Shown here in pieces: positions 1 to 13,600 of a stretch of DNA of 64,000 bases. Origin of the DNA: Mya arenaria (taxonomy: Eukaryota > Mollusca > Bivalvia > Myida > Myidae); the NCBI RefSeq assembly GCF_026914265.1, contig NC_069127.1, positions 22,933,045-22,997,044 of the forward strand, given 5' to 3'. Positions within the stretch are counted from its first letter, which is position 1. Every line of letters starts with the position of its first letter. The notes beneath the pieces are model-generated. The model had not been told where the DNA came from. It ran no database searches and saw only the letters and a list, made by a program, of their open reading frames with translations. A program made the position numbers and the translations under genes.

Positions 1-3000
1 ATCTTACACTCTCAGCCATGGAAGATACTTATATTCTACAACACAAATTAAGATTCTAGACTTTAAAATCTCTATTTTCAAAAAAAGCAATCATATAAGA
101 AACTAAATCACTTGTGCCCATTGATTTGTCTTTTTCTGATAAATTGGAAACAAATAACTACAAGTATAAGCCAATAATCTGCATTGTGCCACTAGCAAAA
201 CCCTACCAATATCCAAACAAAAACCTAGATTTAGGATATACTTTTGTACCATATTTTATATAAGCCAAACAAAAATAAAAACCTAACTATAAAATTGTCA
301 AGCGTCCTGCATGCTTACCTTTTACTAAGGAAGCTGTTATGTTGCTTTGGGAAATACATCCCCTACAATTATAGTGATATAAGATAAAACTAGAGCAGAA
401 TATTGAGTAATAGTTATTCTTTATTTCGTCTTTACTTAACAGTTATATGCTGATTTCATTGTTTAGTAAAGCAAAAATAAATAAAAAAAAACATCTAAGT
501 GTTGGCTTTAATGCGCCCATACAAGACAGTGAACCGCTAAATAACTAACTTCATGAAAAATTCTGAATGAATAAATCCTCCCAGTGATACCATTCGCGGA
601 AACATAGGATAAACACTAAGGGCCATATTATCAGTCACCTCAAAATTAAATTCTCAGCCAATTTACACGAGGGACCCTCAAAAGGTCACTTGAGCAGGGT
701 TTGCTGAGTGACCCCCTAGCGATCTGTTCGTATTCAGAAACCTTGCTCACCCTTATCTTCTCATGTCGAGTTCCCTGTTGGCTATGCTGATAGATACATG
801 TGATGGCATTAAGGACATGATGATAATGTATGCATTGTGTTGTGAATTGGCGCTAAAATGCTTGATTTGAAATGCTAACTTGTTCTTCATCTGTGGACCT
901 TGTTCCAATCTAACCAAAATTGTCTAAAAGTTGATTGGTGTTTGTGAACAAAAATATGAAAGGGCTGAAAGCCTCTAACAGTCCTGCTATTTGCCAGTCC
1001 ATCTGACCGATTACCATCTGAGTTCGCTCATTTGACACACCTTAGACAAACATAAAACATAGTAAAATTGTTACTTTTAATGAATTAGTCTTCAAATTTT
1101 AAGATTATTGTAAGTTTTCCATTATTTGGATGTTATTTCTATATTATGCTTAACTGCGTGATATTTTGTAGCTTGGAGGCTATTCCGGACATAAATTATC
1201 AACCCCACCGCAACTGCGCCAAGCATTCAGAAATCTTATACTCATACAAAGACACTCCAGTCACGCTCACGGATCACCTCTTTAAAATAGATAGACCATC
1301 CACTCAAAATAAGCACAGCCATGAAGGGGATAATCCTAGCATGTTTTAGTGTGAGTGGTGACTGAGAAGATACAGCCCTTACCTGGCTTAAGTATTGAAA
1401 ACAAGGGCCCTGCTTTAAGAACAATTCCTTGTGGGTCAAAGTAAAAGAGATGAAAAAGTTAGACAAACATACAATCAAATTGAGGGATGTTATAAGGAAT
1501 TTTAAGCACAATTAAAACACATTTTATAATGTCTTAAAACAATGTCTTAAAACACATTTTATAATGTCCATAAAATCTGCTGGTAATAATTGAGCTGTTT
1601 TGCAGACCAGTACATTGAGAAATTTCTGATTATTAAAATCTTTTACTGTTTATGATTTCAAAATTACTTGACTACAAGTGCATGCATTACTTTACAATTT
1701 GAATGTACAAAAACTTTTAATTTACAGAAGAAATAAAGAGAGCTTTAGAAGAACAATTAAGTGTCCCCTAACCATTCTGTAAACATAATGTAACGCAGCA
1801 ACTAACATTTAGCAAAGAAACAGATGAAAAAAATAAAACAGAACAAAACAAGTATAAAGAGCTGTAACTTAAATAATGGCTATAATAGGGTCTTTGATCT
1901 AGAGTTGTAACTGGTATTGATATATAATTCCCTATATATGGGTTTCGACAAAAATGTGTGACCAACATTAAAACCCTTGACAAAACTATCATTTCCCTCA
2001 TTAAAGGTATCAGGTATCAGCATTTTGCTTGTCCTTGGCCCGTAATTACTTATATCTTTTAAATTTTGTAAAACTATGTGATATACTTATTTCTTAACAA
2101 AGGTTTGTCAATTATTGTAAAAACATAGAAAATTTTACTATTACTGACAATAATTTTTTTGTTCCTTGATAAAAATACTTTTCTGAGCTGATTCTCAACT
2201 TGGACTTGAGACTGTTCGTAATCATGGCCCCTGATGTCTTGCTTCCCCTATGTGCCTGACAGCCCCACCCCTTGCAACCCTGATAGCCCAGCCCCCTGCG
2301 ACCCAAACAGCCTAGCCCCCTGCATTGACAGCCATGCCCCCTGCAACCCTGACAGCCCAGCCCCCTGCAACCATACCATTTCTAAGTGCAGTAGATTTTA
2401 CAATCTTAATGAAGAGCTTGGTCACAACCCAGGACAGCAGAATGTTAAAATGTTAGTTTCCCAACCTGAAGGTTCAAGAAGACACATCAATCTATCATTA
2501 AAGGCATCTAACCAAAAGGAAAAACTGAATGAACTTACAACTATTTATACATCTGTATACACTGGACCTAAAAATACCAATGACACATACAAATTCTTTC
2601 TGAAATTTTCTCAGGACATCAAAATAATGCTGAAAAAAAAACAACTTGGATAGAATCTGTTTATCTACTACTTAAAATTCAATTTTATGATTACAGTGGT
2701 TTTGTGTTATGAACAATGAATAATTTACTACAAAAATACTAGTTGTTGAATTAGCACAACCCTGCAAGCCCTGCACTTGAAAAATACTTTTCCGGCTTGC
2801 AAGAATTCTGTTTTTCATATATAGCAGAGCTTTGAATGCTTTTAGTACCAAGCGATAATGTAAGAATTAGAGCTTGTTCATCCAAACCTCTTATTTCGAT
2901 GACTGTTATTCAATGTGTAAAAGGGCGCTAGAGAGCATGCACCAACCCTCGGCCTTTGTTTATATTCAGTTGTTTTATGGTCCCTTGCTATTCATGTATG

Positions 3001-4676
3001 TACCGCTTCTAGCAACATATGTGTACCAAGCTTGTTTGAACATCTTAAGACAGTTTTTGATTTTGGCCAAGGATTAAGATTTTACATGCTGGCAACACCA
3101 CTGCCGACGAGACCAAGGTTATGACAATTCTTTTTTCTTTGAAAAATAGACAAGGTAATAAAATGTAAAATAAAGTAATGTGCATAAAAAAAGATAATTT
3201 AAGTAACATATCAAAATTCACAACAACATTCAAGAAATATAGTAAAATGATATAACCAAGTCAAACATTCATTTCAAGATCTTGTAAGATAACCATGGGG
3301 TCAAAGACCCTGAAGCACCTTGCCCCAAAATAAAAATTTGCTTTTTATAAGCCCTTTTGAGAGCTCCAAATTTGAAACAAACTGGAGTGTCTATACAAAC
3401 AGCAAATACTGTAAAACCCAAAAGGAGCCACTTAACTTTTTTTAATCAGTTAATATATAAAGAAAATATATTTGAATTATTTGATTTTGGTCCCTGGAGC
3501 CATTGGATCTACAGACAAATCACATCTCTTTCTAAATCCGATTTTTTTCTATAATTGAAGGGTATCTCACCCCACTTAGGCAATCTTTTCAAGATTACCA
3601 TCAAAATGCATTCCCATAAACAGTTGAAATGCCACCCCAAATTCTAAGAAAACTAAAGTTAAAGGCAGTGCATACGAAAGCTGAACCAAACCAAGTATGG
3701 CTATAGTGCACTACACAACTTACCGGCATTATACTGATTCAACTGGTTATAAGTCATGTTCCACATTGGACTCTTTCCGCCTGAGAGCCAACAAATAATC
3801 AATCACAAACTGAGCTAAGCTAACCTGCTGAATTTCTTGTTAATATGTCACATTAAAATATATTTTCTTCAGAGACAATTGTTTCTGTTGTGTTGACAGT
3901 CACACAAACTTCTTCCAGTATTTGCTGATTTTTTTTTTATATATTTACTGCTGTTATCATTTATGGTTAAATGGTCAAAGTGGATTGAAAGATTTTCTTC
4001 TCTGTGACCGAATTCATAAGAGTAGATGTCAACATTTTTCAATCAAGAAACTAAGACTAACTTAGTAGCCAATTTCTCTGATGATATTGTTTGTACAGAT
4101 GGACGATTACAGCAAAAATGTTCCAAATGGTATAAAGGTCAACTATGTACTTATAAGCTTTACAATGCTGTATATTTAGGCAAAAATGCTAAATTTGGAT
4201 GCCAATAACACCATAAAAGCCTGGTAAAATGTAAACCGGTAGAACTTGCTCTTAACTAAAATATATGGCAGAAAATACACTTTAAACTTATTTGTGTTTT
4301 TGTTTTTAATTTGTCTAAAAACAGATGTAAAGTTGCCTTTTTTGAAATCCGTCAAGGCTCAAAAAGAGTACTTGAAATATTTGTTATGGTATAATTTTTA
4401 CAAATCTTCACCCAAGTGCAAAAACTCAACTGTACATAGAAATTGAAACAGATATTGAGTTCTAGCATAAAAGTGACAATATTTTACTCGGCATATGAGA
4501 AACCATCAAAATTATATGGAGTCACCTGGCATCCCAAAACCACATAATTGTACATAGAATACCTCAAAACATATGCGGATAGACCTTCTTTACTTTCATC
4601 ACTTGATTAATACATTACAATACCCTATACAAGCATAGACATGGAAGGATTCTCGTAATAACAAGAACTCTTACAA
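1..4676. other. Region downstream of the last placed ZDHHC exon
   Basis: No convincing exon. 2980-3160 is a dispersed bivalve-type repeat ('gtgtaccaagcttgtttgaa ... ttggccaaggatta'). A candidate exon-like stretch at 317-354 (minus; acceptor AATTGTAG, donor GTAAGCAT) would close the ZDHHC frame after a few codons if used, but support is weak. Confidence 0.4.
2245..2380. repeat. Small C-rich minisatellite
   Basis: Four to five units of about 24-30 bp, such as 'cctgacagcccagccccctg' + caac. It creates the proline/cysteine-rich start of an open frame (2234-2653), which I do not regard as a gene. Confidence 0.8.
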
Positions 4677-7600
4677 TTAATTATTATTTAAATTACCATT
4701 AGACGGTGGTAGTCGGCTGGATATAGAGCCGTCTGGTGACTGATAGCTAATCATATCATGTTTCGTCACCCCGTCCGTCTGCGTGTTTGTTCCCATACTA
4801 CTGGTTTGCTGGAATAGAATTATATAAATGTACTAACATGAAAATGGTGGCTCTTATTGTCAATTAACAGTTCATTCAAACCAATGTTAATTAATTCAGT
4901 TTATTTTGTGCTTATGCATCCCACTGATTGGCTGGAGTTTTACTGTAATATCACATCCCTCTTTAACTGCCATGTCCTGCCAAATACGGCACCTCATTTG
5001 ACTTGACTTTAGAATTCAGGCCACAAGCAAAACTAACAGAAGTTTTATGACACATGGCATGCTGTGATTAGATATGTCTGGGCTATTAAAGGGTGTCGGA
5101 GAGCAAACTGAGTTTATTAAGAAATGTTGAGACTTACAACCGAAATGGACCTGCGGGATATACTGATTACAACATTGGTACAGACTTATCAAATGTACTT
5201 TCATGGATATATATTATCAGAAGGTATGTGATGCATAATACGGTTTCAAATGAATCAATTTATTTCAGAGCGCTCTCGTTATGCTTTATTTTTGTGTACG
5301 AGAATAAAACAATGAAATATTTTGTATAATTAGCTTAATAATATTTTTTTATGACTGTATCCTTATCATACTTTCTCTTTAATGACTGCGGTAGAACCGT
5401 AGTAGTCCCTCTTCACCGACCCATCCTTGCCCATTGGGTGGACCTGCGCAGAATCGGGCATAATAAGCCCCGTGCGATCCAGCAGACTGTAAGATATTGT
5501 TAGCATATTGAAACATGTATGGTTAAAAATCTAAACAGTAAGGCATCTTGAACTAAAACTATTTATACAGGGCTCATCCTACCAGGCGACTTAGGCGATT
5601 AAGTCGCCCTGCCCGCGGCAACTTCGCTATTTTCTAAGATCAAAGCGAAGTCAACTTCGCCGACTATTTCAAAGATCAAAAAGTCGATATCGCTAAGAAC
5701 TAACGCTTGTCAAAACAGAGCGACTCCGCCTCCCGCCTGTAAGCTCGATTGACAAACAGCCAATCGTGTTAAACCTAGTAAATATGCTCCATTGACTTCA
5801 GCCAATGAGAACGCTTGTTTTATTCAATCGAGGCACGTGTTTGCACCATTGACTTTGTGTACATGTGCTACGTCATCGATGTAATAAAATTGTAAGGGAT
5901 TAATATTTACACTTGCCGATGTTTGTAAATGTCAATTAGTGCCAATTTGGATTTATACTTTATGACAATAGCGGTTTAAATGATGTGCATTGATGACAAA
6001 TGAACTTAATTGGGTGTGATTATCGCGAAGTTAGTGAGAAGGGCAAGTGCGAATCACAGTTCCAGGTTTGTTGTTGTTTTTTTTATTTCAGAAATGCTTC
6101 CATTATTTTTTTTTCTTCGAATGGTTCACATCAATATTCTATATACGAGATATTTTGGATTCTGTTGAATAGTAATCATGCTTTCTACGTGGCTTCTGCG
6201 GGATTCCCCAGGCCTGAAACGTAAAGCTGACGGTGTTGAAAGTGATGACATGATCGACAGTTCAAATAAGAAATCATTCAAAAAGTCAAATTATCAAAAT
6301 AATTTCAGTTGGTACAACGAAGATGCAGATAAGAATTGGCACTGCGAAGTTTGTAGAGGTGCTAAGTTGGACAACGCCTACGCCCGTGGACATGACCAAC
6401 CAGCAAAAACAACCAATCATCAGAGACATGGCTGGTGTAAGTATTTATTAAAACAATAGAAGCATTGCTTAGTCCGCAGATAAATCAATTCAAAGTGGTA
6501 TTAATTTTAAGGTGTCTGGCTTAATATATTTTAAAACATGTTGTAATATATGCCCAAATTATTTTAAATGACAGCTGAAAATGATGAGATACTGTGAAAT
6601 ATTTTGTGTATTTTCAGCAAATCAGCACAAGGCCGCCTTGGAAAAGACAGTTCTGAGTTCCCAGGAACCCATGAAGAAAATTGTACTGGCCAAACTGTCC
6701 AAGGATGACAAGCTTGGGGTCAAGCTCCTTAAGACTGCCTACCACCTGGCCAAGCGGGAGCTCCCCAAGGTGGAATTTCAGTACCACCTCCAGCTTGCCG
6801 GGGCCATAGGTGCTGATCTCGGCTGACCTTGAGACCTACATTGTGTAGACTGATCAAGTGTATAGTGCTTCTTGTTTTGAGAACTAGGATGTGATGATAC
6901 ATTGACTACTTTTTTGTTTTTTACAATTGATGTCATTTTGTTTGATTTCAGCTAGTTTTGTTTGTATGTGTGCATGATAGGTTTGCATGTAATAAAATGT
7001 TTGAAACTTTACTTTTTTTTTTAAAGATATATACAACAAATAAATTCCAACTAAAAACCAGTATGACTATTTTAAAACAATTTAAACACCTATTTAATTG
7101 CATAGAAAAGTTGTCCAGGGCACACCAGAACCCACCATTTGACATTTAAAATCTCAAAATTTTCCGACCTGCAAGAGGGGGAAACCCCCTCCAGCACCCT
7201 CCCCCGTTCTCACTTCTCCCTAAAATTTCTGTCTAGGATGAGCCCTGTTATATTTGTAGTGCATAGAATCAGTTTCCCCGAGTTATAATTTCTGTATTTG
7301 TTTATTAGTAACACATATCATTTTCAAAGCCTTAACATTCATAACATGTGATCAGTTTGCAATTATATCAATGTCAAACAATATAACAAATTTAGATCAT
7401 GTGTTATGAATAAAACGAATGTACCGTAGATGTCCTATTAGACATGCATGCCCTTAAAGACGCACAGGGGATCTTAATGCAGGTTTATTATCCGACTCTG
7501 AGGCTAAAACAATGATTACCTTACATCTTAACTTTAAAAATAAAAAGATGACAACAAGGCGGCAAACACACCTTCCACAATAGGTCCCCCTTAGCACTTT

Positions 7601-10600
7601 TTGCTCAGGTGAGCTAAAAATGAAATACATTTATTTGATAGTAAATGTATAATTAAGTGACACATACCTTGGAGGATTTGGTCCACATAACACGCTCATA
7701 CAATTTTTAAATATGGAACCATGGCTGTATGGATTGAAGTTTTCTTGATTTCGTTTGGATGAAAATGATCCTTTAATCTGAAAAACAATTATTTTGTAGT
7801 TATAGCTTTAATTGACAAAACATAAAATGTGAAACATTAAAAGCAATTGATGTGAGCACATAAAATTCAATGCGTATCAAATAACATTGAAAAATTCAAA
7901 TTTGCAATCAAACAAAATGGAATAAACTATGATAAAATATTTCAAGAATGCGTTGTCAATTCTAAAAGTGTGCCAGTTTATACCATATTGAGTTATGTTT
8001 TACATATGCTTGGTAAAAAACATGATACATGTATTACTTCATCTTAAACTACCATAATCCAATGGAAGAGGACAACATTTACAGTTACAACATAAAAAGC
8101 CACATTGCAGCGTATCCATACTCATAAAATATAAAATATTTTTTTATGTACAAGTTCTTTGTAATTGATGGCTGTTGTGGGACTCTCAGCTTAATGCCTT
8201 TTCATCCATTTTTCATCACAATAAACTTATATAGATAAAAATACATAGCTATGCTTCTCTCAGGTTCATTGATACTTTACTGCGAAATGAGATCCGGCCC
8301 CATCATCTGAAAATACTTAAGTCAAATCTCAATCTCATTTTACCACGTAAAAGCATATAGTGTTGTTCAATAACTCGCATGGTTTTTTTTACTTTTTGAA
8401 AACATATTTTCTCATAGAATGTTTATTGAAAGATTTTGACAATATGAATTGTACTCGAGTACATTTTTGGCTGTAGAAATTTCATATATATACCGCCTGT
8501 GCCTTGCAAATTGGGAAAAACAGTCCAGATTGGGAAAAATGTTAACCAGAACAAAATAGCAAATATAATGGCAAATATACATGTTTTCACCTTCTTATGC
8601 ATACATTTTGCTGTGAAAGAGTTAGTCTTGTCAAGACTTTGTTTATTTTTCAAGAAATTCATTGCTTTTGTATTCATCAACATAATCTGCATTTATCAAA
8701 TTGGGAAAATATTATCACTTTTTGGAAAAAATATATAACTTTTTGGGAAAAATGGACATTTTTTCACAAGGGGAAACAGCCTTTAGAAGGCAGTTAATTG
8801 CACCAAAAAAAAAAATCACTGAAAGGTTTCAATCAACATTTCAATAATAGAATGTGGTTTATAAAATGTGTAAAACATATATTTGTTTCATAAATTTTGA
8901 TGTTATATGGTCAAATGAGTTGAGATCGAGTTTGAGATTTGACTTAAGTATTTTCGTGATATTGGGGCCAGGTAAAAGTGGACCATCAATGTCAGGTGCT
9001 ATACACTTACATATACATCCCAAATACATATTTAAGCTTACTTTGTATATCAACCCAGGTATACAGATTGAATGTCATCATAGGTATATCAACCTTGGTC
9101 TAGACATACTTACATCTTCATTGGTAGTTTGTTGTGATGAGATCAGGTAGGAGTGGAAACCGGTCAGGCCGATCACCGACCAGACGGAGAAAAAACACAC
9201 AATCACCTCTATCACAGTGAATAAAGGTCAAGGAAATACAAATAATGGCAACATAAAGCAACGAAATCTACAGTAACCACAACATTTATCAGAAAAAAAG
9301 TATACATTAAGAGTATTAACCAAATATTAGCCAGGAGAATTTCTTTGAGATTCTTACTACATCACCTACCACTACTACATCCCTCATACCATTGTTCATT
9401 ATCTGCATAATTTTTCCTGTTGATCAATAAGGAGAATTGAGCTGACCTAGGTCAAGATCTGCTTATATAATTAAAAACTCCATCTTTCAAGCTGTAACAT
9501 TGTGTGAACAAAGACACAGCTAGTGTTCAGTCAAGACCGGAGTGTTTATTAACCTACATACATAGTACATTATCAGGCCCAAATATTTTAAGATACCAAA
9601 TGCATCTTTGCAATACATTCAATGTGTTATTCTGTGTCATGGAAATGATGCACAACTGGCCGTTGGGACTCTGGTATCATCTGAACACTTGCTGTGTATG
9701 ATTCATTATTACAATTGGTTTTCTATGTTACAAAGCCAAAATCCAAGATGCAAACTTAACAAGAGGGCCCTGAAGGCCCTGAATCGCTCACCTGATCCAA
9801 TAAAGACCATCAACAATAACATTCTGATCAAGTTCCATGAACATATGGTCATAAATGTGACCTCTAGAGTGTTAAAATACTTTTCCTATTATTTGACCTG
9901 GTGATCTGGGTTTTGACCGCACATGACTCAGATTCAAACTTGGCCTAGAGCTAATCAATATAGACATTCTGACTAAGTTTCATGGACATACAGTCATAAA
10001 TGTGACCTCTAGAGTGCTAACAAGCTTTTCCTATGATTTGACCTAATGACCTAGTTTTTGACCACAAGTGACCTAGATTTAAACTTGACTTAGAGATTAC
10101 TAATATAAACATTCTGACCAACTGTCATTAAGATACAGTTATAAATGTGACCTCTAGAGTGTTAACAAGCTTTTTCTTAAATTTGACCTGGTGACCTAGT
10201 TTTTGACTGCACATGACCCAGATTCGAACTTGGCCTAGAGGTAATCAATATAAACATTATAAACCAAGATTCCCTATGATACAGTCATAAATGTGACCTC
10301 TAGAGTGCTAACAAGCTTTTCCTATGATTTGACCTTATGACCTAGTTTTTGACCGCACATAATCCAGTTTTAAACTTGACTTAGAGATAATAAATGTAAA
10401 CATTCTGACCAACTTTCATGAAGAAACCTTTATAAATGTGACCTCTAGAGTGTTAACAAGCTTTTCCTTTAATTTGACCTGGTGACCTAGTTTTTGACCG
10501 CACATGACCCAGATTCAAACTTGGCCTAGAGCTAATTAACATAAACATTCTGACTAAGTTTCATGAACATACAGTCTTAAATGTGACCTCTAGGGTGCTA

Positions 10601-13600
10601 CCAAGCTTTTCCTATGATTTGACCTGGTGACTTAGTTTTTGACCGCACATGACCCAGATTTAAAGTTGACATAAAGATTATTAATAGAAACATTCTGACC
10701 AACTTTCATGACGATACAGTCATTAATGAAGCCTCTAGAGTGTTAACAAGATTTTCCTTCAATTTGACCTGGTGACCTAGTTTTTTACCGCACATGACCC
10801 AGAATCGAACTTGACCTAGAGAGTATTAATATAAACATTCTGACCAAGTTTCCTGAAGATACAGTCATAAATGTGACCTCTATAGTGTTTACAAGCTTTT
10901 CCTTTAATTTGACCTGGTGACCTAGTTTTTAACCCCAGATGACCCAATATCGAACTCATCCAAGATTTTATTGAGGGTAACATTCTGATCAAGTTTCATT
11001 AAGATAGTGCCCAAGTTGTGCCCTCTAGAGTGTTAACAGTCAAATTGTTGATGATGGACGACGACGATGGAGGACGACGGACACAGGGCGCTCACAACAG
11101 CTCACCTTGAGCACTTCGTGCTCAGGTGAGCTAAAAACACAAACTTTTCCCTGGCCTTAGCAAGCAAAAAATTATACAAAACCCTTATTAATGATTTTTC
11201 AAACATCCAAATGATCGATGAAGAATAATATTACAAAAGTCAACGATTAAACTTGGTCCAGCCAGCTGCCCATTCAATGATCTGTCATGAACAGCCAGCT
11301 GCCCATTCAAAGATCTGTCACAAACAGCCTGTGGCTCATTCAAAGATCTGTCACGAACAGCCAGCTGCCCATTCAATGATCTGTCACGAACAGCCAGCTG
11401 CCCATTCAAACATCTGTCACGAACAGCCAGCTGCCCATTCAAACATCTGTCACGAACAGCCAGCTGCCCATTCAAACATCTGTCACTAACAGCCAGCTGC
11501 CCATTCAATGATCTGTCACGAACAGCCAGCTGCCCATTCAATGATCTGTCACGAACAGCCAGCTGCCCATTCAAACATCTGTCACGAACGGCCAGCTGCC
11601 CATTCAATGATCTGTCACGAACAGCCAGCTGCCCATTCAATGATCTGTCACGAACAGCCAGCTGCCCATTCAATGATCTGTCACGAACAGCCAGCTGCCC
11701 ATTCAATGATCTGTCACGAACAGCCAGCTGCCCATTCAAACATCTGTCACGAACGGCCAGCTGCCCATTCAATGATCTGTCACGAACAGCCAGCTACCCA
11801 TTCAAAGATCTGTCACAAACAGCCAGCTGCCCATTCAATGATCTGTAACAAACAGCCAGGCGCCCATTCAATGATCTGTCATGAACAGCCAGCTGCCCAT
11901 TCAAAGATCTGTCACAAACAGCCAGGGCATTCAAAGATTTGTCGCAAACAGCAACCTGCCCATTCAATGATCTGTCACGAACAGCCAGCTGACCATTAAA
12001 AGATCTGTCACATGCAATAACAAGAACTGCACACTTAAAGCCACCTGTTCACAGGAGAAATTCACAAATTAAATAGTTTTTTATTTAGTTCAGTTGTAGG
12101 CCTTGAAATAACTACTGATAAATAAATGTATTCCATATTACACCAAGTTTCCATTACATTTACAATCACAACGGTAAAAAAAAAATTACCAGTTAATGCA
12201 CACAGTATTTCTATTTATACCTACAATCTAGCTACAATGGATAGCGTAAATAAAGGCTAGTGATAAAAAAAACAAATAACAAACAGAGCTATCTATCTAT
12301 ATTAATTAATGTTCACTGTTACCAAGGCGATAAAATTACAAAAATCTCAGAATTGCTTTAGCAACAATTAAATATTTGCTTTAACAGGAGATTAATTACT
12401 CAACCAAACATCCAAATAAAGCAACATACAAATCTGTGATTGTGGTAACGAGTCACATGACTTGTTGACGTCTGTCTGGATGTGATACAATATGGGCAAA
12501 TGATTTTTGTAAAAAAAGGCAATTTAAGGTCATTGTTTTGTTGACTTCCAATTAACAATGAAAAATAGTTGGGGGTAAGGACATTTTGATTTTTCCAGAA
12601 TTTTATGATGATCTATGACCATGCAGCCCTATACCTGCAAATTAAACGGCGAGTAAATGTACAACATCATAGCAATCAAAGCAGCACACATATAAGCGCA
12701 AAATAAAAAAAGCAGCATATTAGCTACGGACACAGCAATCAACAAAGAGAGTGACAACATTATGCACTCACATCTTCATTAGTCGTCTGCTCACTGGCAG
12801 CCAGGTACGTGTGGAAGCCAGCCAGGCCAATTATTGACCAGACGGAGAAAAAGCAGATTATAGCCTCCACTATGGTGATGCAGTGTTAAGGGTTACATGT
12901 CCTCAGAATAAAAACTAAATTACTAATAAATAAAATAAATCACTGTTGTTTAGTAATAGCTGTAAATTATTAACTTTCTTTGAGAGTTGTTCATCTTACT
13001 AACTCAAGCCCATGATTCAATGGCCTCTTACCCCGAGTTAGCCACAATAATGTGCCTTTAGGGACCTTTTTTTAACATTTGGGTATTCATTTTGTTCCCT
13101 CAAGCATACAGTTGCCAAAACAAAAATTGTCAAAAACTCTGAAGCGGCTGTTTATATGGACTACCCCTCAGGTACAATTAAAAAAGACTTTGTTCAAACT
13201 GCCTTACAATTTGAGGGGTAAGCAGGTTTGTTGTTTTATGTCTTCTTAATCCACAAATTACATAATGAAAAACAAATAAAAATATGACAATCAGAGAGGC
13301 TTAAAAGAAATCGAGTCGCAAGTGTTTTTGAGAGCCGGTTGGATAAGGCAATATTGACTAACGCCAAAACAGGTATGCTATAATTGTGGCCTGAGCACTA
13401 ATTGTTGCTTGAAGTAAAATGTGTAAATTATTATGGCTGTCAATATAACAATCGCCTACTAGAATTGGAAATGTTAAATGTTGTTTGAAGAAAAATGTGA
13501 AAATTATAATGGCTGTCAATTCAATAATCGCCTGCCTACGAGAAATGGAAATATATTCATTTTTCTATTTTTGTTACCAGCATGCATTTATCAGTGTTAG

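Noticed and set aside
317-354. Possible extra ZDHHC 3' exon (acceptor AATTGTAG, donor GTAAGCAT on the minus strand)
   Set aside because: In the predicted phase it would encode only eight or nine residues before a stop, with no family homology, and it is 4.3 kb from the last supported exon.
2234-2653. 139-codon open frame beginning with Pro/Cys/Asp repeats
   Set aside because: The first part is a small minisatellite; the remainder shows no recognisable domain or splice support.
8495-8795. Stretches of 'ttgggaaaaa' and 'aaggggaaa', also at 13800-14000
   Set aside because: Probably a dispersed repeat family, but I could not define ends, so it is not listed as an element.
11188-11999. Long open frames on both strands with 11-residue repeats ([11 protein letters not shown] and [11 protein letters not shown] types)
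   Set aside because: They arise because the minisatellite unit is 33 nt. There is no start context, no splice context and no homology, and both strands are equally open.
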